Notes: a model not told the origin generated them from the letters alone. Shown: positions 17,241 through 24,767, counted from the stretch's first letter. The stretch: DNA of 64,000 nt from an uncultured Draconibacterium sp. (GCA_947492175.1 CANLMQ010000006.1:62001-126000); one strand, 5' to 3'. Program-made: numbers and translations.

Positions 17241-17436
17241 TCCTACGCTGCAAAATGCTCGTCCTACATATGTAGGACGAGACAAATGTAATGTAGAAGA
17301 TAATTTTGACGATGTAGGACGCCTGCTTTTCGATGTTGGACGACCAATTATTGGTGTAGGAACGGTTATTTTCGATGTAGGAGCACTTTTATTCGGTGTA
17401 GGGCGGCCGAAAAGCATCGGCGGACATACTTTTTTG
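17241..17436 (+). repeat. 21-bp period degenerate tandem array 1
   Basis: Seven clear units starting at 17269, 17290, 17311, 17332, 17353, 17374 and 17395, each 21 bases. The consensus is about GATGTAGGACG followed by a variable part ending TTTTC, plus a weak eighth unit. To the left, TCCTAC at 17241 and 17262 keeps the 21-base step but in inverted orientation, so the array flips direction at a perfect 22-bp palindrome (17259-17280). Both strands can be read as open frames of seven-residue repeats because 21 is a multiple of three, but no start context or codon bias supports a protein. No spacers of CRISPR length are present. Confidence 0.8.
17259..17280. repeat. Perfect 22-bp palindrome at the array 1 switch point
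   Basis: TCGTCCTACAT is followed directly by its reverse complement ATGTAGGACGA. It marks the junction between the left inverted units and the right direct units of array 1. Confidence 0.85.
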
Positions 17437-17627
17437 AGCTGTGGAAGACTCAACACCAACAGCAGAAACTGTTTTTTACCCTGCCAACAACTATTTACAT
17501 AAGTTTTGCTTACATTTAGTGCACTAAATAACTCTATGCCCGATACATTGAAAACTTCTCTTGCAAAAATAAATGGTCAACTGGACGATATTTTAAACGA
17601 TAAATAAAAGAATAACAACAACTTACA
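17437..17627. other. Spacer between array 1 and the first cassette boundary
   Basis: A 23-codon frame from ATG 17536 (MPDTLKTSLAKINGQLDDI) to 17607 could be a remnant of a gene, but it is too short to support. A TGC/GCA-flanked short inverted repeat near 17510-17525 is the only other feature seen. Confidence 0.3.
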
Positions 17628-17683
17628 GCTACAACACATAATGGAATATTAGTTGCATTGTTACTAACATATACGTTGTAAGC
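17628..17683 (+). repeat. attC-like recombination site 1 (short)
   Basis: A 56-base imperfect inverted repeat with ends GCTACAAC and GTTGTAAGC; AATG and CATT pair inside. The right end GTTGTAAGC is the exact complement of GCTTACAAC at the start of site 2, on the other side of the next gene. Integron cassettes show that relation between the first bases of the cassette and the left core site of its own attC. The core departs from the GTTRRRY consensus at one position. Confidence 0.5.
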
Positions 17684-17709
17684 AAGCTTGAAATGAAACA
17701 TTCTGCAAA

Positions 17710-18243
17710 ATGACAGGGACATTTAAAATACAAAAGGATAAAGTTAAATCGATAGTGTATCAGGACTTAAAACGAGTTTCTTTGATTGCTTTTTTTTCAA
17801 TGATTTTTCCTCTGATTATGATTGCAATCATGATTCCAAAGGAAGATTTGGAAATTTACTTATTGGTTATTCCTTTGATTTTTTCTTTGTTAATTCTTAC
17901 TGCGATTGTTGTATATATGTATAATTTCAAGATTGTTTATTATGAGGCATTTGAATTGACAATATTAGAAAATGGATTACACAAGAAAATTGATATTGAT
18001 AATAATAAAAAGGTAACTGGATTAAGAGCATGGGCATGGCACAGACAAAAATTATTGTCAAAGCAACACGATACTTTAGTAGATTGGGATAAAATAAAAT
18101 CTGTAAAACGACTCAAACATGGATTCTTGATTAAAGCAAGATATTCAGATTTCTACGGATATGGATTGATAGCAATTCCTGATGTTCTTGAAGATTTTGA
18201 CCAGATTGTAATATATATTGAAAACAAAATAAAAGCGAATTGA
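17710..18243 (+). CDS. Cassette gene 1: two-TM membrane protein, YcxB-like
   Basis: A 177-residue protein with two adjacent hydrophobic helices (about residues 22-42 and 48-72) and a cytoplasmic C-terminal domain with strands such as VDWDKIKSVKRLKHGFLIK. This resembles YcxB-like or bacterial PH-domain membrane proteins. Function is unknown. It is the only gene between attC-like sites 1 and 2, starting 26 bases after the first boundary and ending 10 bases before the second. Its AT-rich, Lys/Ile/Asn-rich composition differs from the housekeeping genes, which fits acquisition. Confidence 0.7.
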   Translation: MTGTFKIQKDKVKSIVYQDLKRVSLIAFFSMIFPLIMIAIMIPKEDLEIYLLVIPLIFSLLILTAIVVYMYNFKIVYYEAFELTILENGLHKKIDIDNNKKVTGLRAWAWHRQKLLSKQHDTLVDWDKIKSVKRLKHGFLIKARYSDFYGYGLIAIPDVLEDFDQIVIYIENKIKAN

Positions 18244-18253
18244 ATAAAAGCCA

Positions 18254-18454
18254 GCTTACAACAATGTATAAAAAACATAAGTGGCTGAGTGGTTTACGGA
18301 AAGTTAGCACATTTAATCAGCTCCGCCAAATCTGCGATTTGACGGGTTGTTTTAAAACTTTAAATTTGTGTCAAAACGCAAATTTGGCTCAGTGCAACTT
18401 GACAGGTAAGAACTTCGAAATCACTTACGTTTCTTATACTAAACGTTGTGCACC
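18254..18454 (+). repeat. attC-like recombination site 2 (long)
   Basis: About 200 bases between GCTTACAAC (18254-18262) and GTTGTGCACC (18445-18454). An inner imperfect stem joins 18266-18283 with 18422-18439, matching at 16 of 18 positions, and GTGC-AACTT-like sequence continues the pairing inward. The left end complements the start of gene 1's cassette and the right end complements GGTGCACAAC beyond gene 2. A frame of 79 codons crosses the site, but it is the translation of the hairpin, not a gene. Confidence 0.55.
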
Positions 18455-18491
18455 ATACCTCTTAATACCGGTTAAATAAGACTTACAAAAA

Positions 18492-19085
18492 ATGAAACAT
18501 AAAAAGAAGATACTCTTAATCATATTTCTGATAGTACTAGTACCAACCTTTATAATAGGTAAAAGATTCATTGCCATAGGATTTCAAAAGCAAGCAATTG
18601 AGTTATCATCTTCATTCTCAAAAAAATCAGATTATACAGAAGCCATAGAAAAAATTGATTTAGCTATAAAACTTGCTCCCAAAAACTATCTGTTTTATGC
18701 TACAAAAGCTCAGATTCTTGAAAAGCAAAACAAATTCAAGGAAGCGAATAGTACAATGAGGAGTATCTTCGACTTTAAAAATGACTATGCTGAAGGGTAT
18801 GTTGCAATTGCAATGAATTACGAAAGAATTGGCTATAAAGATTCTGCATATTTTGAGTACAAAAATGCCCTTGATGCTTACAATCACAGAATTAAAAAGA
18901 ATATTGAAGATAAAGAGTTGATTTTATTCGAGAAGCTTAATGTTGCAGTAATACTGAAACATATAGGAGAAGAAGAAAAAGCTAAAAACCTTTTCAATAC
19001 CTTAAAGAGAGAATTTCCAGCCGAAGTTGAATACATTGAATTAATGAGAAATCACGGTATGGAAGCATTGAATCCAAATAATTAA
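18492..19085 (+). CDS. Cassette gene 2: TPR-repeat protein with N-terminal anchor
   Basis: A 197-residue protein. Residues 7-27 form a hydrophobic helix (signal anchor) ending near IGKRFIAIG. The rest contains about three tetratricopeptide-like repeats, with segments such as YTEAIEKIDLAIKLAPKN, LFYATKAQILEKQNKFKEA and DSAYFEYKNALDAY. TPR domains bind partner proteins, but no partner is identifiable. It is bracketed by GTTGTGCACC 37 bases before the start and GGTGCACAAC 10 bases after the stop, an inverted pair unique to this gene. Its AT-rich codon use resembles cassette gene 1. Confidence 0.75.
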   Translation: MKHKKKILLIIFLIVLVPTFIIGKRFIAIGFQKQAIELSSSFSKKSDYTEAIEKIDLAIKLAPKNYLFYATKAQILEKQNKFKEANSTMRSIFDFKNDYAEGYVAIAMNYERIGYKDSAYFEYKNALDAYNHRIKKNIEDKELILFEKLNVAVILKHIGEEEKAKNLFNTLKREFPAEVEYIELMRNHGMEALNPNN

Positions 19086-19462
19086 GATTAAAACGGTGCA
19101 CAACAAGCCATCATAAAGTAGCTCCGCTGGCGCGGATTTGTAATTAGGAGTGTCCGGTTTAAATGTCAAATAATGGGCTAAAGCCCCCTTCTAAGTCGGT
19201 ATAACTAACCCCGGCATTAATGCCGGGGTTAGTTATAATGTAAGGAAACAGGGCTTTAGCCCGGCACTACACGGAAAAATAACTATATTACAAGATATTT
19301 CAGGGATATAGTTCACAAAATGCAAAACGATAATTGAATCACGTTAATGGCATTCCAAAAAAATTATACAGATGAAAGTCGCATGGAAAAACTTCGCACA
19401 AAAGGGCATGGTTAAAGTGCGAGTTCCATGTGATACCTTTGAAAATAAACAATTTTAATCAC
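19086..19462. other. Intergenic region with cassette end and REP-like element
   Basis: Starts with GGTGCACAAC (19095-19104), the left core of a third attC-like site whose right end is not found and may be lost. A REP-like palindrome fills 19175-19264. The remaining 200 bases before the DUF4386 gene have no visible gene. Confidence 0.6.
19175..19264. repeat. REP-like palindromic element
   Basis: A perfect 38-base palindrome (19200-19237), with arms of 19 bases reading TATAACTAACCCCGGCATT and its complement. It is flanked by the small inverted repeats GGGCTAAAGCCC (19175-19186) and GGGCTTTAGCCC (19251-19262). It resembles REP-type dispersed hairpins of Bacteroidota. No transposase is nearby. 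Confidence 0.75.
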
Positions 19463-20095
19463 ATGAAAAATTACATCACTAATTTATCGTCAAGCAAAGC
19501 AGCAATGCTTGTAGGAATTGCATTTATAACCTCGGTTTTTATCGTAACCCTGATTGATGATTTTCTATTGGCTAATTTTGTTGTGCCTGGCGATACAGCA
19601 GCTTTAGCCAGAGACATTGCTGCTAATGGAAAACTATTAGGTTTTGCTATTGTTGGTTATTTAATCGTGCTTATGCTTGATTCTATTATAGGTTTAGCAC
19701 TTTACGTAGTGCTTAAACCAGCCAATAAAAATCTTGCTTTTCTTACTTCAGGTCTCAGGTTGTTGTACGCTTTTACGTTGGTTATTGGATTGTTTGCTTT
19801 GGCATTTCAAATTATCGATGTTTACAACTATGCATCCGTAAAACTCCTTGGATATATATTTTTTGCCTTACATATCTTTGTACTTGGTTATTCGGTTCTT
19901 AAGTCAGGATATATTCCGAAAAGCCTTGGCATATTGCTGCTATTTGCATCATTCACCTATATTGTATTTTTTGTAGATCTTCATCTGCCTGAAACACTAG
20001 AGATAATTACCATGTCAACAATGGCTATTGCAGAACTTTCACTAAGTATCTGGCTTATGGTGAAAAGAAACAGACTTCCTGAAAATAAATCTTAG
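19463..20095 (+). CDS. DUF4386 family membrane protein
   Basis: A 210-residue integral membrane protein with about six hydrophobic segments: AAMLVGIAFITSVFIVTLI, LLGFAIVGYLIVLMLDSII, FTLVIGLFALAFQII, LGYIFFALHIFVLGYSVL and SLGILLLFASFTYIVFF are easily seen. LGYIFFALHIFVLGY followed by SGYIPKSLG is characteristic of DUF4386 proteins. Function is unknown. I choose ATG 19463 (MKNYITNLS) because the longer frame needs GTG and adds 11 polar residues. The gene stands alone. Confidence 0.8.
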   Translation: MKNYITNLSSSKAAMLVGIAFITSVFIVTLIDDFLLANFVVPGDTAALARDIAANGKLLGFAIVGYLIVLMLDSIIGLALYVVLKPANKNLAFLTSGLRLLYAFTLVIGLFALAFQIIDVYNYASVKLLGYIFFALHIFVLGYSVLKSGYIPKSLGILLLFASFTYIVFFVDLHLPETLEIITMSTMAIAELSLSIWLMVKRNRLPENKS

Positions 20096-20395
20096 CGAAA
20101 ATAGCTGCTCCTGTTCTTCAAAGTTCAGTTAAATCCGCTTTACCGGCATACACTTTCTTCACATTAAAATAATACCAGAACTACAGCCGAATGTAGCCTG
20201 CCGTCACCTTGTTTCGTCTTCTCATTTGCTGTAAAACAGGCAATAACTCGCAACAATTGGGGAGAATTTTTAAAATTCCCCATTAATTTTAAAAAACAAT
20301 TGGTATAACTTTCGGCAATTGAAATATTTTCTGTGTTGTGATTAAAAAAAAGGTGTAATTTTGCAGCATAAATTATTACACGAAGTTCATTAAAA
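20096..20395. other. Intergenic region before nusB
   Basis: A GGGGAGAATTTT/AAAATTCCCC hairpin lies at 20259-20281. The nusB promoter is at 20336-20363. An opposing frame overlapping the nusB start has no support. Confidence 0.55.
20336..20363 (+). promoter_or_regulatory. Promoter of the nusB operon
   Basis: TTG at 20336-20338 and TAATTTTG at 20356-20363, 17 bases apart, match the Bacteroidota -33/-7 consensus. The leader to the nusB ATG is about 25 bases. Confidence 0.65.
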
Positions 20396-21343
20396 ATGAT
20401 TAGCAGAAGGATTATCCGTACCAAGGTGTTGCAAGTACTCTACGCCTATTACTCTACAGAAGAGAAATCAATTAATAACACCGAAAAAGAACTCTTTTTC
20501 TGCATCCATAAGGCATACGACCTTTACCATTTCTTATTTACACTGGTGGTTGAGATTGCTGATTATGCCGAAAACAGGATCGAAATCAAACGGAACAAAC
20601 ATCAACCTACTTACGAAGAGTTACACCCCAATACCAAGTTCGTTTCGAACCAGGTAATTCGTCAATTGCGTTTCAACAAACAATTATCGGTTTACCTCGA
20701 CCAAAAGAAACTGAGCTGGGAAGACCATCCTGAGCTGATTAAAGAATTGTACCTTCTGATGATTGAGTCTGATGCGTATAAAGAATATATGGCAAGCGAC
20801 ACCCGCTCGTACCTTGACGACCGGAAATTCATTGAAAAACTATTCAATAAAACCATTTTGGTTTCTGAAGATTTATACGTTGTTCTTGAAGAAATGAGCA
20901 TTTACTGGAACGACGATGTGGAGTTTGTAATTTCGATGATTTCGAAAACATTAAAACGCTTTAACGAACTGTCGGGTTCTGACCAAAGCCTGATGCCGAT
21001 GTTTAAAGACCAGGAAGACCGGGATTTTACCAAAGAGCTGATTCGTAAGGCAATTCTTAACCACAACGAATTGCGCGATTTGATTAAGGTGCACTCAAAA
21101 AACTGGGATATGGAGCGTATTGCATTTATGGATATCCTGATTATGCAGCTGGCCATTACCGAGTTCCTGTATTTCCCAACCATCCCTACAAAAGTTTCGT
21201 TAAACGAATACATTGAGCTTTCGAAGTTTTACAGTACCGAAAAAAGCCGCAATTTTATTAACGGAATTCTTGACAAAACGCTTAAAGATTTAAAACAAAC
21301 CGATAAGATTAACAAAGAAGGTCGCGGTTTAATTGGAGAATAA
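20396..21343 (+). CDS. nusB: Transcription antitermination protein NusB
   Basis: NusB binds boxA RNA with S10 and promotes rRNA antitermination. At 315 residues it is the long Bacteroidota form: the extra N-terminal 150-200 residues contain a second NusB-like helical region starting RRIIRTKVLQVLYAYY. The C-terminal domain, from about 215, has the signature DMERIAFMDILIMQLAITEFLYFPTIPT and then KVSLNEYIELSKFYST (shown here in two parts). The stop codon TAA overlaps the ATG of the DUF1573 gene by one base, so the two are translationally linked. Confidence 0.93.
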   Translation: MISRRIIRTKVLQVLYAYYSTEEKSINNTEKELFFCIHKAYDLYHFLFTLVVEIADYAENRIEIKRNKHQPTYEELHPNTKFVSNQVIRQLRFNKQLSVYLDQKKLSWEDHPELIKELYLLMIESDAYKEYMASDTRSYLDDRKFIEKLFNKTILVSEDLYVVLEEMSIYWNDDVEFVISMISKTLKRFNELSGSDQSLMPMFKDQEDRDFTKELIRKAILNHNELRDLIKVHSKNWDMERIAFMDILIMQLAITEFLYFPTIPTKVSLNEYIELSKFYSTEKSRNFINGILDKTLKDLKQTDKINKEGRGLIGE

Positions 21344-21768
21344 TGCGCAACACTGTTTTAATCCTTTTGATTTTAACCCTTTTTGCCTGTGGTGGGCAAC
21401 CCGGGACAAAAGCAACTAAAACACCAGTAAATACAGAGAAAACCACCATTAAATTCGAAGAAGAAACACACAGTTTCGGCAAATTAACTGCCGGCGAAAT
21501 TGTGCTGTTTACCTTTGAATTTACCAATACCGGAACAACAGATTACCGAATTGAATCGGTACATTCCGATTGTGGCTGTGTAAAAACGTACTATACAAAA
21601 GAGCCGGTTAAACCGGGCAAAACCGGTATAATCGAACTCGAATTCGACACATCGGGACTGGTGGGACGAGAATACAAAACAATTGAAGTATCCGGGAATA
21701 GTACAGAATTAAAACATTTAGCTATTTTTGCTGAAGTTAAAAACGAATTTTTAGATATTAAATATTAA
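21343..21768 (+). CDS. DUF1573 lipoprotein
   Basis: A 141-residue lipoprotein: the signal MRNTVLILLILTLFAC ends in a lipobox Cys. The mature part is one DUF1573/ASPM-SPD-2-like Ig fold with FGKLTAGE, FEFTNTGTTDYRIESV and the signature SDCGCVKTYY. Such proteins are common and uncharacterised in Bacteroidota. It overlaps nusB by one base and is 10 bases from yajC, so nusB-DUF1573-yajC is an operon ending at the terminator at 22122. Confidence 0.88.
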   Translation: MRNTVLILLILTLFACGGQPGTKATKTPVNTEKTTIKFEEETHSFGKLTAGEIVLFTFEFTNTGTTDYRIESVHSDCGCVKTYYTKEPVKPGKTGIIELEFDTSGLVGREYKTIEVSGNSTELKHLAIFAEVKNEFLDIKY

Positions 21769-21778
21769 AATTATAATC

Positions 21779-22102
21779 ATGTTGAATAGTATTTTATTGA
21801 TGATGCAACCTCAGGAAGGTGCAGAAAGCAATCCACTAATGAGCTTTTTACCTTTACTGTTGATTATTGTGGTTTTCTACTTTTTTATGATTCGTCCGCA
21901 AATGAAACGCCAAAAAGAAACACGCCAGTTTCGCGAAAACCTGAAAAAAGGCGACAAAGTAGTAACTACCGGAGGTATTTATGGTAAAATTTCTGAAATC
22001 AAGGAAACAATTATCCACCTTGAAATTGCAAAAGACGTAGTAATTAAAGTTGACAAAAACGGTATTATTAAAGATATGAGCGATGCTCAACCACAGAAAT
22101 AA
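21779..22102 (+). CDS. yajC: Preprotein translocase subunit YajC
   Basis: A small accessory protein of SecDF-YidC. A single membrane helix (about residues 22-40, LLLIIVVFYFFMIRPQMKR) is followed by the conserved LKKGDKVVTTGGIYGKI and a short beta domain. The length of 107 residues is typical. It ends the nusB operon; a strong terminator follows 20 bases after the stop. Confidence 0.95.
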   Translation: MLNSILLMMQPQEGAESNPLMSFLPLLLIIVVFYFFMIRPQMKRQKETRQFRENLKKGDKVVTTGGIYGKISEIKETIIHLEIAKDVVIKVDKNGIIKDMSDAQPQK

Positions 22103-22121
22103 GCTGTTACTCAAGTAAAAG

Positions 22122-22161
22122 AAAAAGGGTTGGTCAAAACTAAATTGACCAACCCTTTTTT
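22122..22161 (+). terminator. Terminator of the nusB-yajC operon
   Basis: AAAAAGGGTTGGTCAA and TTGACCAACCCTTTTT form a perfect 16-bp stem with a short loop, followed by T. Confidence 0.9.
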
Positions 22162-22234
22162 ATATCTTCAAGCTTCAAACTAAATCACCTTGAATCTGAT
22201 AGATTTGAAATACCTCCAATTTTATTAAGCTTTA

Positions 22235-22640
22235 CTATTTTCCTACCGGAAGTCATACTCTTTTGGCTTGATCCAAAGAGTATGCAGAAAGATCAAGGCT
22301 ACTTTTGATCTACGTACTTCATCTGCACAAAACCTAACTTCGGACGGGTGATCTCCTCATACATTCGGAGCTTCCCGATCTCAGTAAGGCTTTGTTTTGA
22401 TTCTGCACTTGATCAAAAGAGGCCAGTCGTTCTTAGGTATATTCAGCAAAAGATCGAAGCTTCGGCCTCGGGCGGTGAACCGGAAAACAAGATATGATGG
22501 CGTTAAAAAATTACTGCTGTTTGAGGAGGTACGACGAGTTCAGGAATTTTAGCCAGCATCACGTAGCTTTTCCGCGTGAAGCGAACGAAGCCTTGACTTT
22601 CCTGTTTACTCGTTGTGTCAAGACAACGAGTAAAATCCGC
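22235..22640. repeat. Large structured dispersed element, copy B
   Basis: Second copy of the element at 15745-16180. Helices: CATACTC...GG with CC...GAGTATG (22254-22284, with one bulged T); CTTTTGATC (22302-22310) with GATCAAAAG (22411-22419); CTCC (22353-22356) with GGAG (22367-22370); an AT-rich stem beginning at AAAATT near 22505; and a terminal TTTACTCGTTGT/ACAACGAGTAAA hairpin (22605-22634). The shared GCGTTAAAAAATnnnnnCTGTTTGA marks the homologous middle. It fills the whole gap between the nusB terminator and ychF; the 77-codon frame across it is not a gene. Confidence 0.7.
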
Positions 22641-22687
22641 CTGATAAGGCAAAAGAAGTTTCCTGTTATCCTACAAACTTTACTTCT

Positions 22688-23788
22688 CTACACATTAAAT
22701 CTGAAATGCATAATATCGCCATCCTGAACGAGGTATTCCTTTCCTTCAATGGCCATTTTTCCTGCTTCCTTACAAGCTTGCTCCGATCCTAAACTTATAA
22801 AGTCAGTGTATTTAATTACTTCGGCGCGAATAAAACCTTTTTCAAAATCGGAATGGATTACACCGGCTGCTTGCGGAGCCTTAAATCCTTTTGGATAAGT
22901 CCAGGCACGAACTTCTTTAACACCGGCAGTAAAATAGGTTTCCAGATTAAGCAATTTATAAGCGGCTTTTATGAGTTTACTTACACCGGACTCTTCCAAT
23001 CCAAGGTCGTCTAAAAACATTTGACGTTCTTCATAATCATCAAGTTCGGCAATATCAGCTTCTGTTGCGGCAGCAATCATGAGCATTTCTGCACTTTCGT
23101 CTTTTATGGCTTCCTTTACTGCGTCAACATGTGCATTTCCTTTAAGAACGGCTGGCTCGTCTACATTACAAACGTATAAAATTGGCTTGTTGGTTAACAA
23201 CTGCAAACCGGCTACAATCTTCTCATCAGCAGAATCAACTTCCACCGTGCGGGCCGATTTTCCTTCAAGTAAAACCTCTTTGTATTTCGACAGAATACGG
23301 AATAAACGTTTGGCTTCAGCATCGCCACCTGTGCGGGCCTGTTTTTCAACTTTTGCAATGCGGCTTTCTACCGTTTCCAAATCTTTTAACTGTAGCTCAA
23401 TATCAATTGTTTCTTTGTCGCGAACCGGATCAATGGTTTCATCAACATGTGTAATATTTTCGTTTTCGAAACAACGTAAAACGTGAATTATAGCATCTGT
23501 TTCGCGAATATTTCCCAAAAATTTATTTCCCAGTCCTTCTCCTTTACTGGCACCTTTTACCAAACCTGCAATATCAACAATCTCAACTGTCGTTGGCTGC
23601 ACACGTTGAGGCTTAACCAACTCTTCCAGTTTTGTTAAACGCTCATCAGGAACGGTAATTACACCAACATTGGGTTCGATTGTACAAAACGGGAAATTAG
23701 CCGACTGCGCCTTTGCATTCGACAAACAATTAAAAAGCGTTGATTTTCCAACATTCGGCAAACCAACAATACCACATTTCAAAGCCAT
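22688..23788 (-). CDS. ychF: Redox-regulated ATPase YchF
   Basis: An Obg-family P-loop protein with ATP preference that binds ribosomes. G1 is GLPNVGKST (8-16), G3 is DIAGLVKGAS, and the specificity loop has the NxxE-type change typical of YchF in LYVCNVDEP. The C-terminal TGS domain contains TYFTAGVKEVRAWTYPKG and GVIHSDFEKGFIRAEVI. At 366 residues it matches the family. It is transcribed alone on the minus strand. Confidence 0.97.
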   Translation of the reverse strand: MALKCGIVGLPNVGKSTLFNCLSNAKAQSANFPFCTIEPNVGVITVPDERLTKLEELVKPQRVQPTTVEIVDIAGLVKGASKGEGLGNKFLGNIRETDAIIHVLRCFENENITHVDETIDPVRDKETIDIELQLKDLETVESRIAKVEKQARTGGDAEAKRLFRILSKYKEVLLEGKSARTVEVDSADEKIVAGLQLLTNKPILYVCNVDEPAVLKGNAHVDAVKEAIKDESAEMLMIAAATEADIAELDDYEERQMFLDDLGLEESGVSKLIKAAYKLLNLETYFTAGVKEVRAWTYPKGFKAPQAAGVIHSDFEKGFIRAEVIKYTDFISLGSEQACKEAGKMAIEGKEYLVQDGDIMHFRFNV

Positions 23789-23887
23789 CTTACATTTTTA
23801 AAAATTGCGGTGCAAAGGTAATTTTTTTTGAATGTAATTCGAGTTCAAATGATTAAGAAACAAAAAACTTAACGATTCCAATCAAGC

Positions 23888-23908
23888 TTATTGTGGCTCA
23901 CACAATAA
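23888..23908. promoter_or_regulatory. Palindromic operator candidate before the Nudix-like regulator
   Basis: TTATTGTG and CACAATAA form perfect 8-bp arms around GCTCA. It sits 16 bases upstream of the -33 element of the promoter at 23925-23953. Regulators of this family commonly control their own gene, so this is a likely self-binding site; that is inference. Confidence 0.5.
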
Positions 23909-23924
23909 TATGGAAGAAAATTCA

Positions 23925-23953
23925 TTGCGCAATTCAGTTCTTTTTTACATTTG
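23925..23953 (+). promoter_or_regulatory. Promoter of the Nudix-like regulator gene
   Basis: TTG (23925-23927) and TACATTTG (23946-23953), 18 bases apart, match the consensus. The expected transcript start near 23960 lies downstream of the ATG at 23910, which argues for the ATG at 23970 as the true start. Confidence 0.55.
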
Positions 23954-23969
23954 CACAAACTATAGACTT

Positions 23970-24719
23970 ATGCTACTAAAAAACATTGCTGTCGATTGTG
24001 TAATTTTTGGTTTTCAAAACAATAAAATTAATGTTTTACTCTGGCAGGATGAATTAGAAGCGACAAAAAAATTCTTCTCTAAAGATGACGATTACAATAA
24101 CATAAAAATTCTTTTTGAAGAAAATCCAATTCACAACACCACAGAAGACTATTGGAGTATAATCGGAACTCATTTACCAGGCGATAAAGATATAGATGAC
24201 TACGCAAAGCATATTTTAAGAAAAACAACAGGCTTAAAAGATGTATATTTAAAACAGTTTCGCACATTTGGTTCTGTAAACCGTGTCCCGTTTATACGTG
24301 TTCTAACCACAGCATACTATGCTATCATAAATCCGGCGTTCCATAACCTGGAGCAGTCGGAAATGGCGCGGATGTTATGTTGGTTTGAAATTGACAAGCT
24401 TCCGAAATTGTTGTTCGATCACGAAGAAATTATTCAGGCTGCCCTTAAAACACTGCGTGAAGAGGTTCGCTACCGTCCGGTTGGATTCCATATGTTGCCC
24501 GAGAAATTTACATTAACAGAATTACAAACGCTATATGAAGTTATTCTCGATAAAAAACTGGATACCCGTAACTTCAGAAAAAAGATTCAAAACATGGGCC
24601 TGTTAATCGACACCAACGAAAAACAAACCAATGTAGCCCACCGGGCAGCCAAACTGTATTCGTTCGATGTTGAAATTTATAACCGCCTAAAAGAAGAAGG
24701 ATTAAATTTCAGAATCTGA
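23970..24719 (+). CDS. NrtR-like transcriptional regulator with degenerate Nudix domain
   Basis: A 249-residue protein of the Nudix-related regulator class (NrtR, AraR and similar): an N-terminal Nudix fold starting LLKNIAVDCVIFGF, then a winged-helix C-terminal domain with EKFTLTELQTLYEVILDKK and LDTRNFRKKIQNMGLL. The Nudix box region IGTHLPGDKDIDDYAKHIL has lost the catalytic Glu residues of REUxEE, so it probably binds rather than hydrolyses a ligand such as a nucleotide-sugar derivative. A reading from ATG 23910 adds 20 residues but would start upstream of the predicted promoter. No metabolic target gene is adjacent. Confidence 0.85.
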   Translation: MLLKNIAVDCVIFGFQNNKINVLLWQDELEATKKFFSKDDDYNNIKILFEENPIHNTTEDYWSIIGTHLPGDKDIDDYAKHILRKTTGLKDVYLKQFRTFGSVNRVPFIRVLTTAYYAIINPAFHNLEQSEMARMLCWFEIDKLPKLLFDHEEIIQAALKTLREEVRYRPVGFHMLPEKFTLTELQTLYEVILDKKLDTRNFRKKIQNMGLLIDTNEKQTNVAHRAAKLYSFDVEIYNRLKEEGLNFRI

Positions 24720-24767
24720 GAATAAAATTAAACCTTTGACAGCACACACAGTCTTACTGTCAGTTTT

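Noticed and set aside
17241..17436. CRISPR array
   Set aside because: Period of 21 with degenerate units and no unique spacers of 25 bases or more; no cas genes in the window. The same applies to 59885-60136.
17224..17502. Open frame with seven-residue VG-repeats across array 1, and an opposing frame
   Set aside because: Any 21-bp repeat gives open repeating frames; both strands are open at once, there is no start context, and the reading runs across unrelated sequence at both ends.
18240..18479. A 79-codon frame between the two cassette genes
   Set aside because: It is the translation of the attC-like hairpin, and it covers the paired arms from end to end.
20164..20424. Minus-strand frame overlapping the nusB start
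   Set aside because: It covers the nusB promoter and start codon and has no family resemblance.
22494..22727. A 77-codon frame in copy B of the structured element
   Set aside because: It lies in the repeat, has no counterpart in copy A and overlaps the ychF end.
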